Assembly: GCA_934045075.1 (NCBI GenBank)
Contig: OW203736.1
Location: 8,633,109 to 8,697,108 of the forward strand
Direction: 5' to 3'
DNA from: Yponomeuta sedellus
Lineage: Eukaryota > Arthropoda > Insecta > Lepidoptera > Yponomeutidae
DNA: 64,000 nt
Below the pieces are notes generated by a model that saw only the letters and a list, made by a program, of their open reading frames with translations, made no database searches and was not told where the DNA came from. The position numbers and the translations under genes were made by a program. Below, in pieces: positions 8,622 through 16,298 of the stretch. Numbering within the stretch: position 1 is the stretch's first letter; every line of letters begins with the position of its first letter.

Positions 8622-9874
8622 TCAGCAGTCAAGCTTAACCTACTTATACTAGGTTTTTTTAAAACCTCAGAATACAGAGATTTGAGTGTAGAACTTCTAC
8701 AGTTAGCAACTTTAGTTGGTCCCTGTTTTATTGTCTCAACAATAATGGGGTCATAAATATTGAATGCCAATAATTTGGCAATCTGTCGTTTCGAAGAAAG
8801 AGGCACATGCATTGTGTCCCTAGTCAATATAAAGTTTCGAATAAAATTATTCGTATCAAAATATAATACTTTGTCTCGATGGCCAAAGGTCATATTAAAC
8901 AATAGCCGATTTAACTTATCTAACCGGGCATTTTGTGTCTCTGACAGAGTTTTTGAGTAAGGGAAAGCGCAAATTACAATTTTTCTTGCTTGAAGAGCAA
9001 CTATAGAATCAAAATAATTTGTCAAATCTTGTTGCTGTATTCCTGTGCTGTCCCCTATTAATAACACAACAGTAGTATTATTATCATACTCCTTACTAAG
9101 CATGCAGTTAACTATTTGCATGTAAGATGCATAGGGCATACATATATTTTCAACATGTTGTTTTAAGTTATTTTGTAGTCTACTGCCTAAACCTAAACCT
9201 AATTTATCTGAATAAATAATGGTTTTGTACTGGATGTCATTGTCAGGAACTCGGTAGCTGGTGGGTCTAGACTGCGGCTGTGCATCCAGTATGGCATCAG
9301 GGGTCGGTGTTGCACTGCGCTGCTCGTTGACTGGAACTGAAGAGCTGGTCGGTCTATTAGGTGATACTCTAAGTCTGGCATCACAGGTCATTGGTCCACA
9401 GGTCTCAGCTGTCACATTCGGTGTTGCAGGCTGTCCACTTAGCTCGCCCCCATGCTGCTGTGTCATATCCAGCTGTAAAGTGGCTGGTATGTTGAGCATG
9501 CTGCACGGTGGACATAAGCCTAGCTTCTTACTGCCCTTTTCACTATTCCGTGGTTGCATGGAGTTCTGCTGTAGAGGGGCTGTGTCTCCAATCACGGCTA
9601 ATGATGGATTTAAGGGTAGCAAGCTTGATTTGCCTTCTGTGTCTTCCAAGTCCTGGATAAAGTTGGACTCAATGCATTCCAGGTTGTTTTTGCTCAGTGC
9701 AATCAACTCGTTCATTGATGAAATGCAGTCACAGTACTGAGTTTGCATAGCTGAGTACTTGCAGGTGATGTCCAGCAACTGAAACTGCAGATCTTCAACT
9801 TGTAGTTGTAGTTCGGCCATCGCTAGTTCGTGGTCGACATTGTTGGTGAATAATTCCTTCTGACATTCGGCCAT
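8582..9874 (-). CDS. Element B ORF1: coiled-coil plus SGNH/esterase-like protein
   Basis: 430 codons from ATG 9874. Residues about 1-60 are heptad-like and Gln/Leu rich (MAELQLQVEDLQFQLLDI), probably a coiled coil. Residues 90-230 are a Pro/Ser/Gln-rich linker. Residues about 235-390 look like an SGNH hydrolase: IIYSDKLGLGLGSRL resembles the first block, VVLLIGDSTGIQ a central strand, and RDTMHVPLSSKRQIAKLLA the terminal D-x-x-H block. Known: esterase-type ORF1 proteins occur in CR1-group LINEs. A PHD finger found in some relatives is absent, so the 5' end may be truncated at the inverted repeat. The stop codon directly follows a C-CCC-CCT run. Esterase activity is inferred, not shown. Confidence 0.72.
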   Translation of the reverse strand: MAECQKELFTNNVDHELAMAELQLQVEDLQFQLLDITCKYSAMQTQYCDCISSMNELIALSKNNLECIESNFIQDLEDTEGKSSLLPLNPSLAVIGDTAPLQQNSMQPRNSEKGSKKLGLCPPCSMLNIPATLQLDMTQQHGGELSGQPATPNVTAETCGPMTCDARLRVSPNRPTSSSVPVNEQRSATPTPDAILDAQPQSRPTSYRVPDNDIQYKTIIYSDKLGLGLGSRLQNNLKQHVENICMPYASYMQIVNCMLSKEYDNNTTVVLLIGDSTGIQQQDLTNYFDSIVALQARKIVICAFPYSKTLSETQNARLDKLNRLLFNMTFGHRDKVLYFDTNNFIRNFILTRDTMHVPLSSKRQIAKLLAFNIYDPIIVETIKQGPTKVANCRSSTLKSLYSEVLKKPSISRLSLTADLNYQRRQQKSPP

Positions 9875-9895
9875 TGTCAGAAGGAATTATTCACG
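9847..9895. repeat. Perfect 19-bp inverted repeat, 11-base loop
   Basis: Arms 9847-9865 and 9877-9895 are exact reverse complements (arm gtgaataattccttctgac). The 11-base loop contains the ATG of the element B ORF1. One arm is the last coding sequence of the endonuclease stump to the right, the other encodes the first residues of ORF1. Confidence 0.95.
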
Positions 9896-10335
9896 TTGAA
9901 CGAAGGAGATCTGTAAATAGCAATAAGGGAAGTTTTATTTGGGAAGTTCAAGATTAAGCCTTGTGCATCATCTAGGCGCGGTTCTTCAACTGTAACGTTC
10001 CAGCTTTGTTTTACATAAGCTACAACTCCGCCTGATTTATTTATGTATTTAGTAGTGTGAAACGAGTCATAGCCTGAGATACGTTTAATATCCATGTTTG
10101 GTGTTAACCAACATTCAGTTAGGACCAGGACGTCAAAAGCATCATCAATACGTTGTAAGGTCACCATAAAGCCATCGATGTTATGATTTAAACTTCTGAT
10201 GTAAAAGGTTAGAACTTTAAAGTTGCTGTTATTTTGGAAGCTACCAATACTATTACATGAATCAACCAATTCTAACACATGACATTCGATAGATAAAAGA
10301 GTTTCAACTTCATGATTTAAGTCCGCCGTAATACT
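9877..10335 (-). pseudogene. Endonuclease stump of another non-LTR element
   Basis: Open frame of about 150 codons without an ATG, encoding an N-terminal APE endonuclease piece: FKVLTFYIRSLNHNIDGF (first strand), LVLTECWLTPNMD (catalytic Glu), KSGGVVAYVKQSW and LIAIYRSPSFNVNN. It breaks off exactly at the inverted repeat where element B begins, before the Asp/Asn block. Probably the element into which B inserted; its continuation would lie left of the window. Group CR1/Jockey-like by motif style. Confidence 0.72.
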
Positions 10336-10673
10336 TTATAAGTGATAAAAGGTGCATAACCGCAGTACTCGTACTGCGGTTGTATGAGCGGAATAAGGAC
10401 AAAAATTTACTTTATAAATTCTATCGAACATCTGGAAGTAACCCCTAGAATTAATTAATTTATTTTATTTATTTACTAACTTAACTACATTATATTTCGT
10501 ATTTAGAAATGAATTCTTACGTATAACGATTAAATTATAAATTTGTTTAATGTTAAAACTGTACCCTCGTTGCTACTCGCCGTGGCCTCGGTAGTTACAT
10601 TATTTAACGTTCATTCTGTACCCTCCATGCTGCTCGCGGTGGCCTCGGAAATTCCGTTTATGCTAAAGAAAAA
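10336..10673. other. AT-rich spacer with hairpin and degenerate repeat
   Basis: No gene seen. It holds an 11-bp perfect hairpin (10358-10368 with 10371-10381) and two copies of a roughly 38-bp repeat (about 10560-10598 and 10617-10653) sharing gtaccctc and gtggcctcgg. On the minus strand the repeats are downstream of the unidentified 405-codon frame, and each can be read as EATASSxEGT. Confidence 0.6.
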
Positions 10674-11891
10674 TTAGTGACGCTTGCGCGCTTCTTCATC
10701 TTTCTTTCGCTTCTCTAACCATTCAGCCGTACCTGGTACAAATACCGGATTCGTCTGTATGTTCGTCAGAGTTTTGATACTATCTCCGTCGCGCTGCATG
10801 ACAGTATACTTTGCACCTCCTTTTATCTTGAACGGACTGTTTAAGGTCCGATGATAGTGCTGTATAATTTCAAGCATCGCTCGTTGATTGTGATCAAGAT
10901 AGACCACTGTCTGAGTTGACAATAAGCCTAAATTCACATCGTATTTAAAGAAAAAGTTTTCAACCAACCAGATTATCAACTCGCAATGCGTGTGATAAGT
11001 GGAACCTTCAATTTCGACAGGCGCATCGCACGATGGGCATGAAGCTTGTGGCTCTCTAAGTTTGGTGAAAATCATTGCTTTAATTTCCGATTGTGTGAGC
11101 TCCGATTCAGAAAACACTGTGGCTAGCACTTTCTTCGGATCTCTTTTAATGTCATCCCTTTTGTTCCCTCTGAGCTTTGCAAAAAGATTTAGCTTCGCGG
11201 AAGCTGTCTCTCGCGGCTTTTTGGAAAAGGCCATGGCAATTAAATTTTGTGTCTGTGTGTCGTCTAACTCGTAAGTAGACGTCACTTTCCTGACTCTCGC
11301 AGCGCCGAACACTGGATGAGTTTCAGTTGGGTTGACAACCCATAGTCCCTGAGTAAGTGGATCTACCCACATCTCTGGTTGAGAGTACAGATCGCTGATT
11401 TTCGCAAGCTGCTTGTCTTTTATTCTTTCGATCATCAGAACCGATAGTATATCAGCCATAACTTCTATACGTTCGGCAGTTCTCGAGTGTTTAGACACAG
11501 CTTTTCTGCTCTCTTCTTTTACTTTTAAAACAGTCGCTTTGACATCGACTCCTTGTGTACTCATCAGTAATGACGTGTCCATCAGAGTTTTGATGCTGGC
11601 GGCTGCGACGTTATTCAATACCTTTTGATACTTTGAGATAGATTGGATGGTTGGGACGGGTACTTCGAAAGCGCCCAAAGGCGTATCTACTGTTACGACG
11701 TCTTTCTTCTCAATCCCTTGTATCAGGGCCTCGAATTCACCTGAGTCACACGGCGTTGTGTTTAACCGGATATTGACTTTGGTGTCGTCTTCATATGCTT
11801 CCGCTATGGATACAAGATCTGTGAAGCCTTTTGATGATTTTAATGCATGTGCCACTCGAGTCGATAGACTCTCGAGGCAGCCTTGGTTCAA
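10674..11891 (-). CDS. Unidentified 405-codon frame, N-terminally truncated
   Basis: I do not recognise this protein. The frame is open for 405 codons but begins at a TTG, with an in-frame stop shortly upstream and no ATG, so its true N-terminus is missing. The cut coincides with the repeat tail of element C (about 11892-11925). Composition is that of a soluble globular protein: mixed alpha-helical stretches, a CPSCDAP motif followed by YHTHCELIIWLVE (a possible C2HC zinc site, about residues 285-305), and a charged C-terminus (EWLEKRKKDEEARKRH). It has no RT, transposase, Gag zinc-knuckle or integrase motif. Possibilities are an endogenous viral element (for example a nucleoprotein-like gene), an orphan host gene fragment, or a poorly known transposon ORF. 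None can be chosen from sequence alone. Confidence 0.6.
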   Translation of the reverse strand: MNQGCLESLSTRVAHALKSSKGFTDLVSIAEAYEDDTKVNIRLNTTPCDSGEFEALIQGIEKKDVVTVDTPLGAFEVPVPTIQSISKYQKVLNNVAAASIKTLMDTSLLMSTQGVDVKATVLKVKEESRKAVSKHSRTAERIEVMADILSVLMIERIKDKQLAKISDLYSQPEMWVDPLTQGLWVVNPTETHPVFGAARVRKVTSTYELDDTQTQNLIAMAFSKKPRETASAKLNLFAKLRGNKRDDIKRDPKKVLATVFSESELTQSEIKAMIFTKLREPQASCPSCDAPVEIEGSTYHTHCELIIWLVENFFFKYDVNLGLLSTQTVVYLDHNQRAMLEIIQHYHRTLNSPFKIKGGAKYTVMQRDGDSIKTLTNIQTNPVFVPGTAEWLEKRKKDEEARKRH

Positions 11892-12402
11892 TAAAGATAA
11901 AAAGATAAAGATAAAAATTATTTATTGTTCATAAAAAGTGAAGTACAATTTTTCCTTACTTACTAACTTTGTGGGTACAATATATAAATCTAGTTCCTTT
12001 GAATATAAGGATGGTCCGTTGGTACCTATTCTAGTGTTGATTTACACTGTATCATAGGCACCAGCGTCCTCCGCCATTTTCAGTACAATAAAATGCAGAT
12101 GTGTAATAAGGACAATAAGACAGGTAACAGTACCTTGGAATATAAGACGAACAATAAAAAAAAAACAATAGAAAATAAAGACAACGATTTTGCCACATCA
12201 AGAAATCACGCTAAAGGAATTTTATAAACCTATTTGGAGGCTAAAAATTGCCGTAAAAATACAAATATTTTATGTTATGTAATAAATGAATACAATAATA
12301 TGTAAAAAAAAAAAAACTTATATTTTATTTCGATTTTGTTTTAAGGAATATAAAACAATTGATTTCTGGATCCATGAATAAAATTTATTTAAAAGCAATA
12401 AA
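11892..12402 (-). other. Element C 3' UTR and repeat tail
   Basis: No ORF. AT-rich, with poly-A and poly-T runs near 12161 and 12303 and a terminal run of tttatc units read on the minus strand. CR1-group LINEs commonly end in short tandem repeats rather than long poly-A. A tract at about 12224-12250 (tttggaggctaaaaattgc) resembles the flank of the SINE at 60.2 kb. Confidence 0.55.
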
Positions 12403-15183
12403 TTATGCAACTACTTTCAAAAGAAATTCCGTCTTTTCATACGTAAGATTCTGAAGCCAATCCTGTACAGATAAATTGCATAATTGTTTGTTTAGACCGT
12501 ATATATTTAATTCTTTATTTATTTTATTGTAGAGGCGACAACTTAACACATTGTACTGACGTGAGGCGAGAGCAAGTCTGTGCCTGGGTAATGGGCACAC
12601 TAGATCATTACGTCGGGTAACCTTGACAAACTCTGGGTCATAAATCACCTTGAGTACAGCTCTTTGCGCACGTTCTAGTCTAAGAAGAGACGTAGGGTGT
12701 GTCCCACCCCAGACAGGGATACAGTAAGTTAGTACCGATTGGGCTAAGGCATAGTATACGATTTTTAAGGTTTTAAGATCAGCTGAAGACCTAAGTTTTT
12801 TAAAGATAAATATAAGTTTTCTAGTTCTATTTTTTAATGAGTCTAAATGAGATTGCCAGCTTAATGTATTATCCAATATTACCCCCAAATACTTAACTTC
12901 ATTAGTTCTTTTAAGAATAAGACAAGAGCAAGTATTAGCACTCCGAGGTCTACAAGTATGTGCTCTAATGCAATAATCTTGAGTAGGCTGGGTTCTAGCT
13001 AGAGGACTGAATGTTATAAATTGGGATTTCTCCACGTTCAAGGTCAATAGATTGCAGCGAAACCACTGCATTACCTTTTCTAGAGCCGATTCAGCCAGCT
13101 GTTGAGTTTCTTGCCACGTTTTACCATGAACCAGAAGCGCCGTATCGTCAGCGTAAGTAAATATTTGACAATTGTGGAGATCAAGCTTACAGAGATTATT
13201 TATGTATAATAAAAAAAGGGTCGGACCCAATACGCTTCCCTGGGGAACACCAAAATCTGTAGACTCCTCACCACTAGTCTGGTGGTCAATTAGGACACAT
13301 TGAGTACGATTGCAAAGGTAATCCCGAAAAATTTCCAAGGCTACGCCCCTCAATCCTAGATGTTCCATCTTGTGTAGTAGTATGGGAACAGAGACAGTGT
13401 CGAAAGCTTTAGAAAAGTCGAGAAACATACCAATTACCTTATTATTTTTGTCTAAATGATCAACAATAGAATTAGAAAGACTCAAGACTGCATCTTCTGT
13501 GGATACTTTACTTCGGAATCCAAATTGATTGTTAGCTATTATGCTGTGTTTTGTTAAATAATTAATAAGTCTTAAATTTAATACCTTCTCAAGAACTTTC
13601 GACAGAGACGAAAGAACTGAGATAGGTCTATAATTACTAACACTGTCTCTGCTCCCACTCTTATAGATTGGATGGATAAGAGCTCTTTTAAATGCAGCCG
13701 GGAAGGTACCTGTTCTGAGGCAGAGATTGCAAATGTGTGTAATAGCGGGGACAAGAACTTCACAACTAGTTTTAAGTATAGTTGCAGAGATACCGTCCCA
13801 CCCAACAGAGCAGTCACTGCGAAGACCCAAAATAATTGCTCGTATTTCTTCACTATCCGTTTCAAGTAGGACCATGGAGTTTACTGTAGATGGCCTGTCT
13901 AAAGTTGTAAAGTCATAATCTAAAACCTGTCCAGTAGTTAGAATTTTTTGGGCTAAGCTCTTACCTATCGTAGCAAAGTACTTGTTGGCTTCATTTATTG
14001 ATGCTTCAGGGCTTGAAGAGCCAAATAGAAGTTCAGTCGGTGGAGTAGATTGTTTTTTCATGTGAGTAATAGTTTTAATTAGTTCCCACGTAGCTTTCGG
14101 ATTTCTTTTAACCTTTTGAAATTCATCACGCTCGTAAATACGTTTTAACTTTTTCAATAAATTATTACAGTAGTTCCGATAACGCTTATATATAGTTTCG
14201 TCGCACAGACTATTAGATTTTTTGGATCTCTTATGTAATCTGTCCCTATGTCGGATACACCGCAACAAACCTGGGGTGATCCATGGTTTTAGGATTCTTT
14301 TGCGTCGGGGTATTTTAACTATTTTTGTGTTATTTTTTATAATGTCAGATATGGTGCTAACCAGAATGTTCGTAGCCTCGTTAGGATCATTAGATGTGAA
14401 TATGGCTGCAAAATTACTTGAATCTATTTCAGAAACTACAGCAGACTGATTAATCACATTTTTGTATGCTATATGTAAAGGATTTTTATCTTTAGTGTCC
14501 AGTTCACAACAAAGAAGAGTAGGGACATGATCAGTTAGCTCAGTGTCAATAACTAGCGTAACAGACTTCGAATTAGTCTTAAGCATAACATGATCAATAC
14601 AACTCGTTAGGCGTGTTGGTAATTGATGTCCAGGTAGAATGCCCATGGCTGCCATGGCTTCAAGGTAGTCTGCGGAGCCAACATCCCTACAATTATGTGC
14701 TATGTTAATATTAACGTCTCCCATGATGGCAATAGTTTTAAAGGTCGATAAAGAAACGATAGTTTCACTAAGGCCATCAATAAAGTCCTGAATATTCTGT
14801 TTTATGTCTGACTTTATTGGCGGGCGATACAGACCGATTAGAGCAAAATCTTTTTTATATTTTAAAACAAAACCAGATGCTTTTACGAGAGTTAGTGGTT
14901 GGTATACAGAGCAATGCAAGGATTCCTTTACATACAGAACTACACCATCATTTTGGTTACAGTAATCAGAACGATGCGATGTGTATTCAATATTTAAGCG
15001 ATCCAAAAATATCAATAATTCGTTAAAGTTTCGGTTAATACTACGGATGTTGATGTGAAGAACAGATACTTTACGTTTTAAAGTATCAATATAGGTTTTA
15101 CAGTTTTCAGGAGAGCAACGAAAACTATTTGAGACTGATATAGAGTCAATATCATTCACTATATTATTAATAGTACAATCCAT
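12403..15183 (-). CDS. Element C ORF2: endonuclease (damaged)-reverse transcriptase
   Basis: 926 codons, ATG at 15183. The endonuclease starts normally (VSVLHINIRSINRNFNELLIF) but jumps from LDRLNIEYTSHRS to NQNDGVVLYVKE, skipping the strand that carries the catalytic TE-W motif; this looks like an in-frame deletion of roughly 20 residues. The later blocks IMGDVNINIAH (Asp/Asn) and LTDHVPTLL (Asp-His) remain. RT motifs are complete: YRPISVLSSLSKVLEK, NQFGFRSKVSTEDA, FLDFSKAFDTV, GVPQGSVLGPTLF, and YADD near residue 678. The thumb and C-terminus end with LTYEKTEFLLKVVA. The frame is open throughout, so the RT may be functional while the endonuclease should not be. Confidence 0.88.
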   Translation of the reverse strand: MDCTINNIVNDIDSISVSNSFRCSPENCKTYIDTLKRKVSVLHINIRSINRNFNELLIFLDRLNIEYTSHRSDYCNQNDGVVLYVKESLHCSVYQPLTLVKASGFVLKYKKDFALIGLYRPPIKSDIKQNIQDFIDGLSETIVSLSTFKTIAIMGDVNINIAHNCRDVGSADYLEAMAAMGILPGHQLPTRLTSCIDHVMLKTNSKSVTLVIDTELTDHVPTLLCCELDTKDKNPLHIAYKNVINQSAVVSEIDSSNFAAIFTSNDPNEATNILVSTISDIIKNNTKIVKIPRRKRILKPWITPGLLRCIRHRDRLHKRSKKSNSLCDETIYKRYRNYCNNLLKKLKRIYERDEFQKVKRNPKATWELIKTITHMKKQSTPPTELLFGSSSPEASINEANKYFATIGKSLAQKILTTGQVLDYDFTTLDRPSTVNSMVLLETDSEEIRAIILGLRSDCSVGWDGISATILKTSCEVLVPAITHICNLCLRTGTFPAAFKRALIHPIYKSGSRDSVSNYRPISVLSSLSKVLEKVLNLRLINYLTKHSIIANNQFGFRSKVSTEDAVLSLSNSIVDHLDKNNKVIGMFLDFSKAFDTVSVPILLHKMEHLGLRGVALEIFRDYLCNRTQCVLIDHQTSGEESTDFGVPQGSVLGPTLFLLYINNLCKLDLHNCQIFTYADDTALLVHGKTWQETQQLAESALEKVMQWFRCNLLTLNVEKSQFITFSPLARTQPTQDYCIRAHTCRPRSANTCSCLILKRTNEVKYLGVILDNTLSWQSHLDSLKNRTRKLIFIFKKLRSSADLKTLKIVYYALAQSVLTYCIPVWGGTHPTSLLRLERAQRAVLKVIYDPEFVKVTRRNDLVCPLPRHRLALASRQYNVLSCRLYNKINKELNIYGLNKQLCNLSVQDWLQNLTYEKTEFLLKVVA

Positions 15184-15191
15184 AAAAATAA

Positions 15192-15527
15192 TTAAAAAGT
15201 ATATGGAAGTAGATCAAGGTCTATTCGAGCTGCTTTGCGCAGGAAACAAAAAAATGGGGACATCGCCATATAAATAAAGCAATCCTTAAGTATTAACACC
15301 TCAGAGCAAATCAACATGCACCAATTATTAAAGTACCCGTAGTAGCATTTCATCATTACAAGCAAAATCAATGAGCAATCAATCATCTTAGGAAAATGAG
15401 AACGGCAAAAAACACTGTTCCGGTTATTTGGGATAAAACAATTATGATAATTTGGCAATAATATTTTTCTTACAAACCTAAGTAAAACCTGCATTACAAT
15501 CAACAGGATTATTACATAATCTAACAT
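15192..15527 (-). CDS. Inter-ORF hydrophobic 111-codon frame in element C
   Basis: ATG at 15527, stop TAA at 15194-15192, eight bases before the ORF2 ATG. The predicted protein is strongly hydrophobic at the N-terminus (MLDYVIILLIVMQVLLRF) with a second hydrophobic block (CSLILLVMMKCYYGYF) and several Cys. No family recognised. Element D has a similarly placed hydrophobic frame. It may be chance in AT-rich spacer; kept because of position and the matching arrangement in D. Confidence 0.3.
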   Translation of the reverse strand: MLDYVIILLIVMQVLLRFVRKILLPNYHNCFIPNNRNSVFCRSHFPKMIDCSLILLVMMKCYYGYFNNWCMLICSEVLILKDCFIYMAMSPFFCFLRKAARIDLDLLPYTF

Positions 15528-15566
15528 GCAAGCTACAAAATAAGTGTCGGTGCAATCGAGGCCGAG

Positions 15567-16298
15567 TCATTCATTATTTCCCTTCAGTTTTGATAGGTCC
15601 GACTCTGATTCAATACGGATTGATGACAGTCCATCAGTTTTCCTCAGGAATATTCTACCATAAGAGGTCCAACAATATTTATATTCATTGACCTTTGCAA
15701 AGTCTCGTGCGAGGAAATAAAGATGCTTCTTTTTAGTAGTCAAGCTCTCAGCGATATAGACTGGCTTGGATGGGCCTTTAGTTCCCAAATTGGTTGTGGC
15801 AAGTTTCGAGTTACCGTTCACTTTATTGTATTTTTTTGCGGCAAGAACAATATCCTCCTTCATTAGGACAGTTGTAAAGTCGACGACCACAAGCTTTTCT
15901 TTTGGAGATTTCGAATTAACGCGGAAAACATCTTTAATGTCTCGCTCCTGGATTGACAATTCCAAAGTAGAACGCAGTTGCAATACTGTTTTGACAAGGT
16001 CTCTTTTTGTCTCGGTGTTCTGGGTTGGAATGTTGCGTATTTCGATGCTTGATGATTTAAGAATTCTCTCGAAGTTTTCAACTTTAGTTTCAAGCGCGTT
16101 GATCTGCATGAAGTGATCTTTCCGTTCCTTCTCCATCCTATCAATTTTCAAGCTTAGATCGTCATATTGCGATGAAATATAATTTACCGATGCAATAACA
16201 TCATTCAATTTCTTTTCCAACGCAGCAAAGTTGTTCTTCTGCTTTATTCCTTCTTGTGAACTCCACTCAGCGAACAATCTCCTCATATCAGCCATCAT
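15567..16298 (-). CDS. Element C ORF1: coiled-coil RNA-binding protein, baculovirus FP-like C-terminus
   Basis: 243 codons from tandem ATGs at 16298. Residues about 1-85 form a long coiled coil (FAALEKKLNDVIASVNYI, LSLKIDRMEKERKDHF, INALETKVENFERIL). Residues 85-160 (IEIRNIP, VLQLRSTLELSIQERDIKDVF) resemble the RRM-like core, and residues 160-240 (KKKHLYFLARDFAK, YCWTSYGRIFLRK, IRIESESDLSKLK) the C-terminal domain shared by L1-type ORF1 proteins and the baculovirus FP protein. Such proteins trimerise and coat element RNA. Frame intact. It is 384 bp upstream of ORF2. Confidence 0.82.
   Translation of the reverse strand: MMADMRRLFAEWSSQEGIKQKNNFAALEKKLNDVIASVNYISSQYDDLSLKIDRMEKERKDHFMQINALETKVENFERILKSSSIEIRNIPTQNTETKRDLVKTVLQLRSTLELSIQERDIKDVFRVNSKSPKEKLVVVDFTTVLMKEDIVLAAKKYNKVNGNSKLATTNLGTKGPSKPVYIAESLTTKKKHLYFLARDFAKVNEYKYCWTSYGRIFLRKTDGLSSIRIESESDLSKLKGNNE

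Larger units (their letters stand above)
5758..9876 (-). mobile_element. Element B: CR1/Jockey-group non-LTR retrotransposon, 3'-truncated by element A
   Basis: Minus-strand LINE with an ORF1 carrying an esterase-like domain (8582-9874) and an endonuclease-RT frame (5724-8621). Known: CR1-type elements can carry an SGNH-esterase ORF1. The 5' edge coincides with a perfect inverted repeat at 9847-9895 beyond which lies the endonuclease stump of another element. The 3' edge is the junction with element A. No stop or frameshift in about 1,400 codons, so the copy is young. Confidence 0.78.
11892..16298 (-). mobile_element. Element C: CR1/Jockey-group non-LTR retrotransposon
   Basis: Minus-strand LINE with ORF1 (15567-16298), a 111-codon frame between the ORFs, ORF2 (12403-15183) and a 3' UTR of about 500 bp ending in a (tttatc)-type simple repeat at 11892-11925. 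The 5' UTR continues some way right of 16298 but its end is not visible. The tail abuts and truncates the unidentified 405-codon frame. Confidence 0.78.

Noticed and set aside
13578..14449. Several short frames within element C ORF2
   Set aside because: Shadows of the 926-codon frame.
11881..15200. Element C tail as an intron of the 405-codon gene
   Set aside because: A LINE in opposite or same orientation can sit in an intron, but no splice acceptor precedes the first codons and the break falls in a simple-repeat LINE tail.
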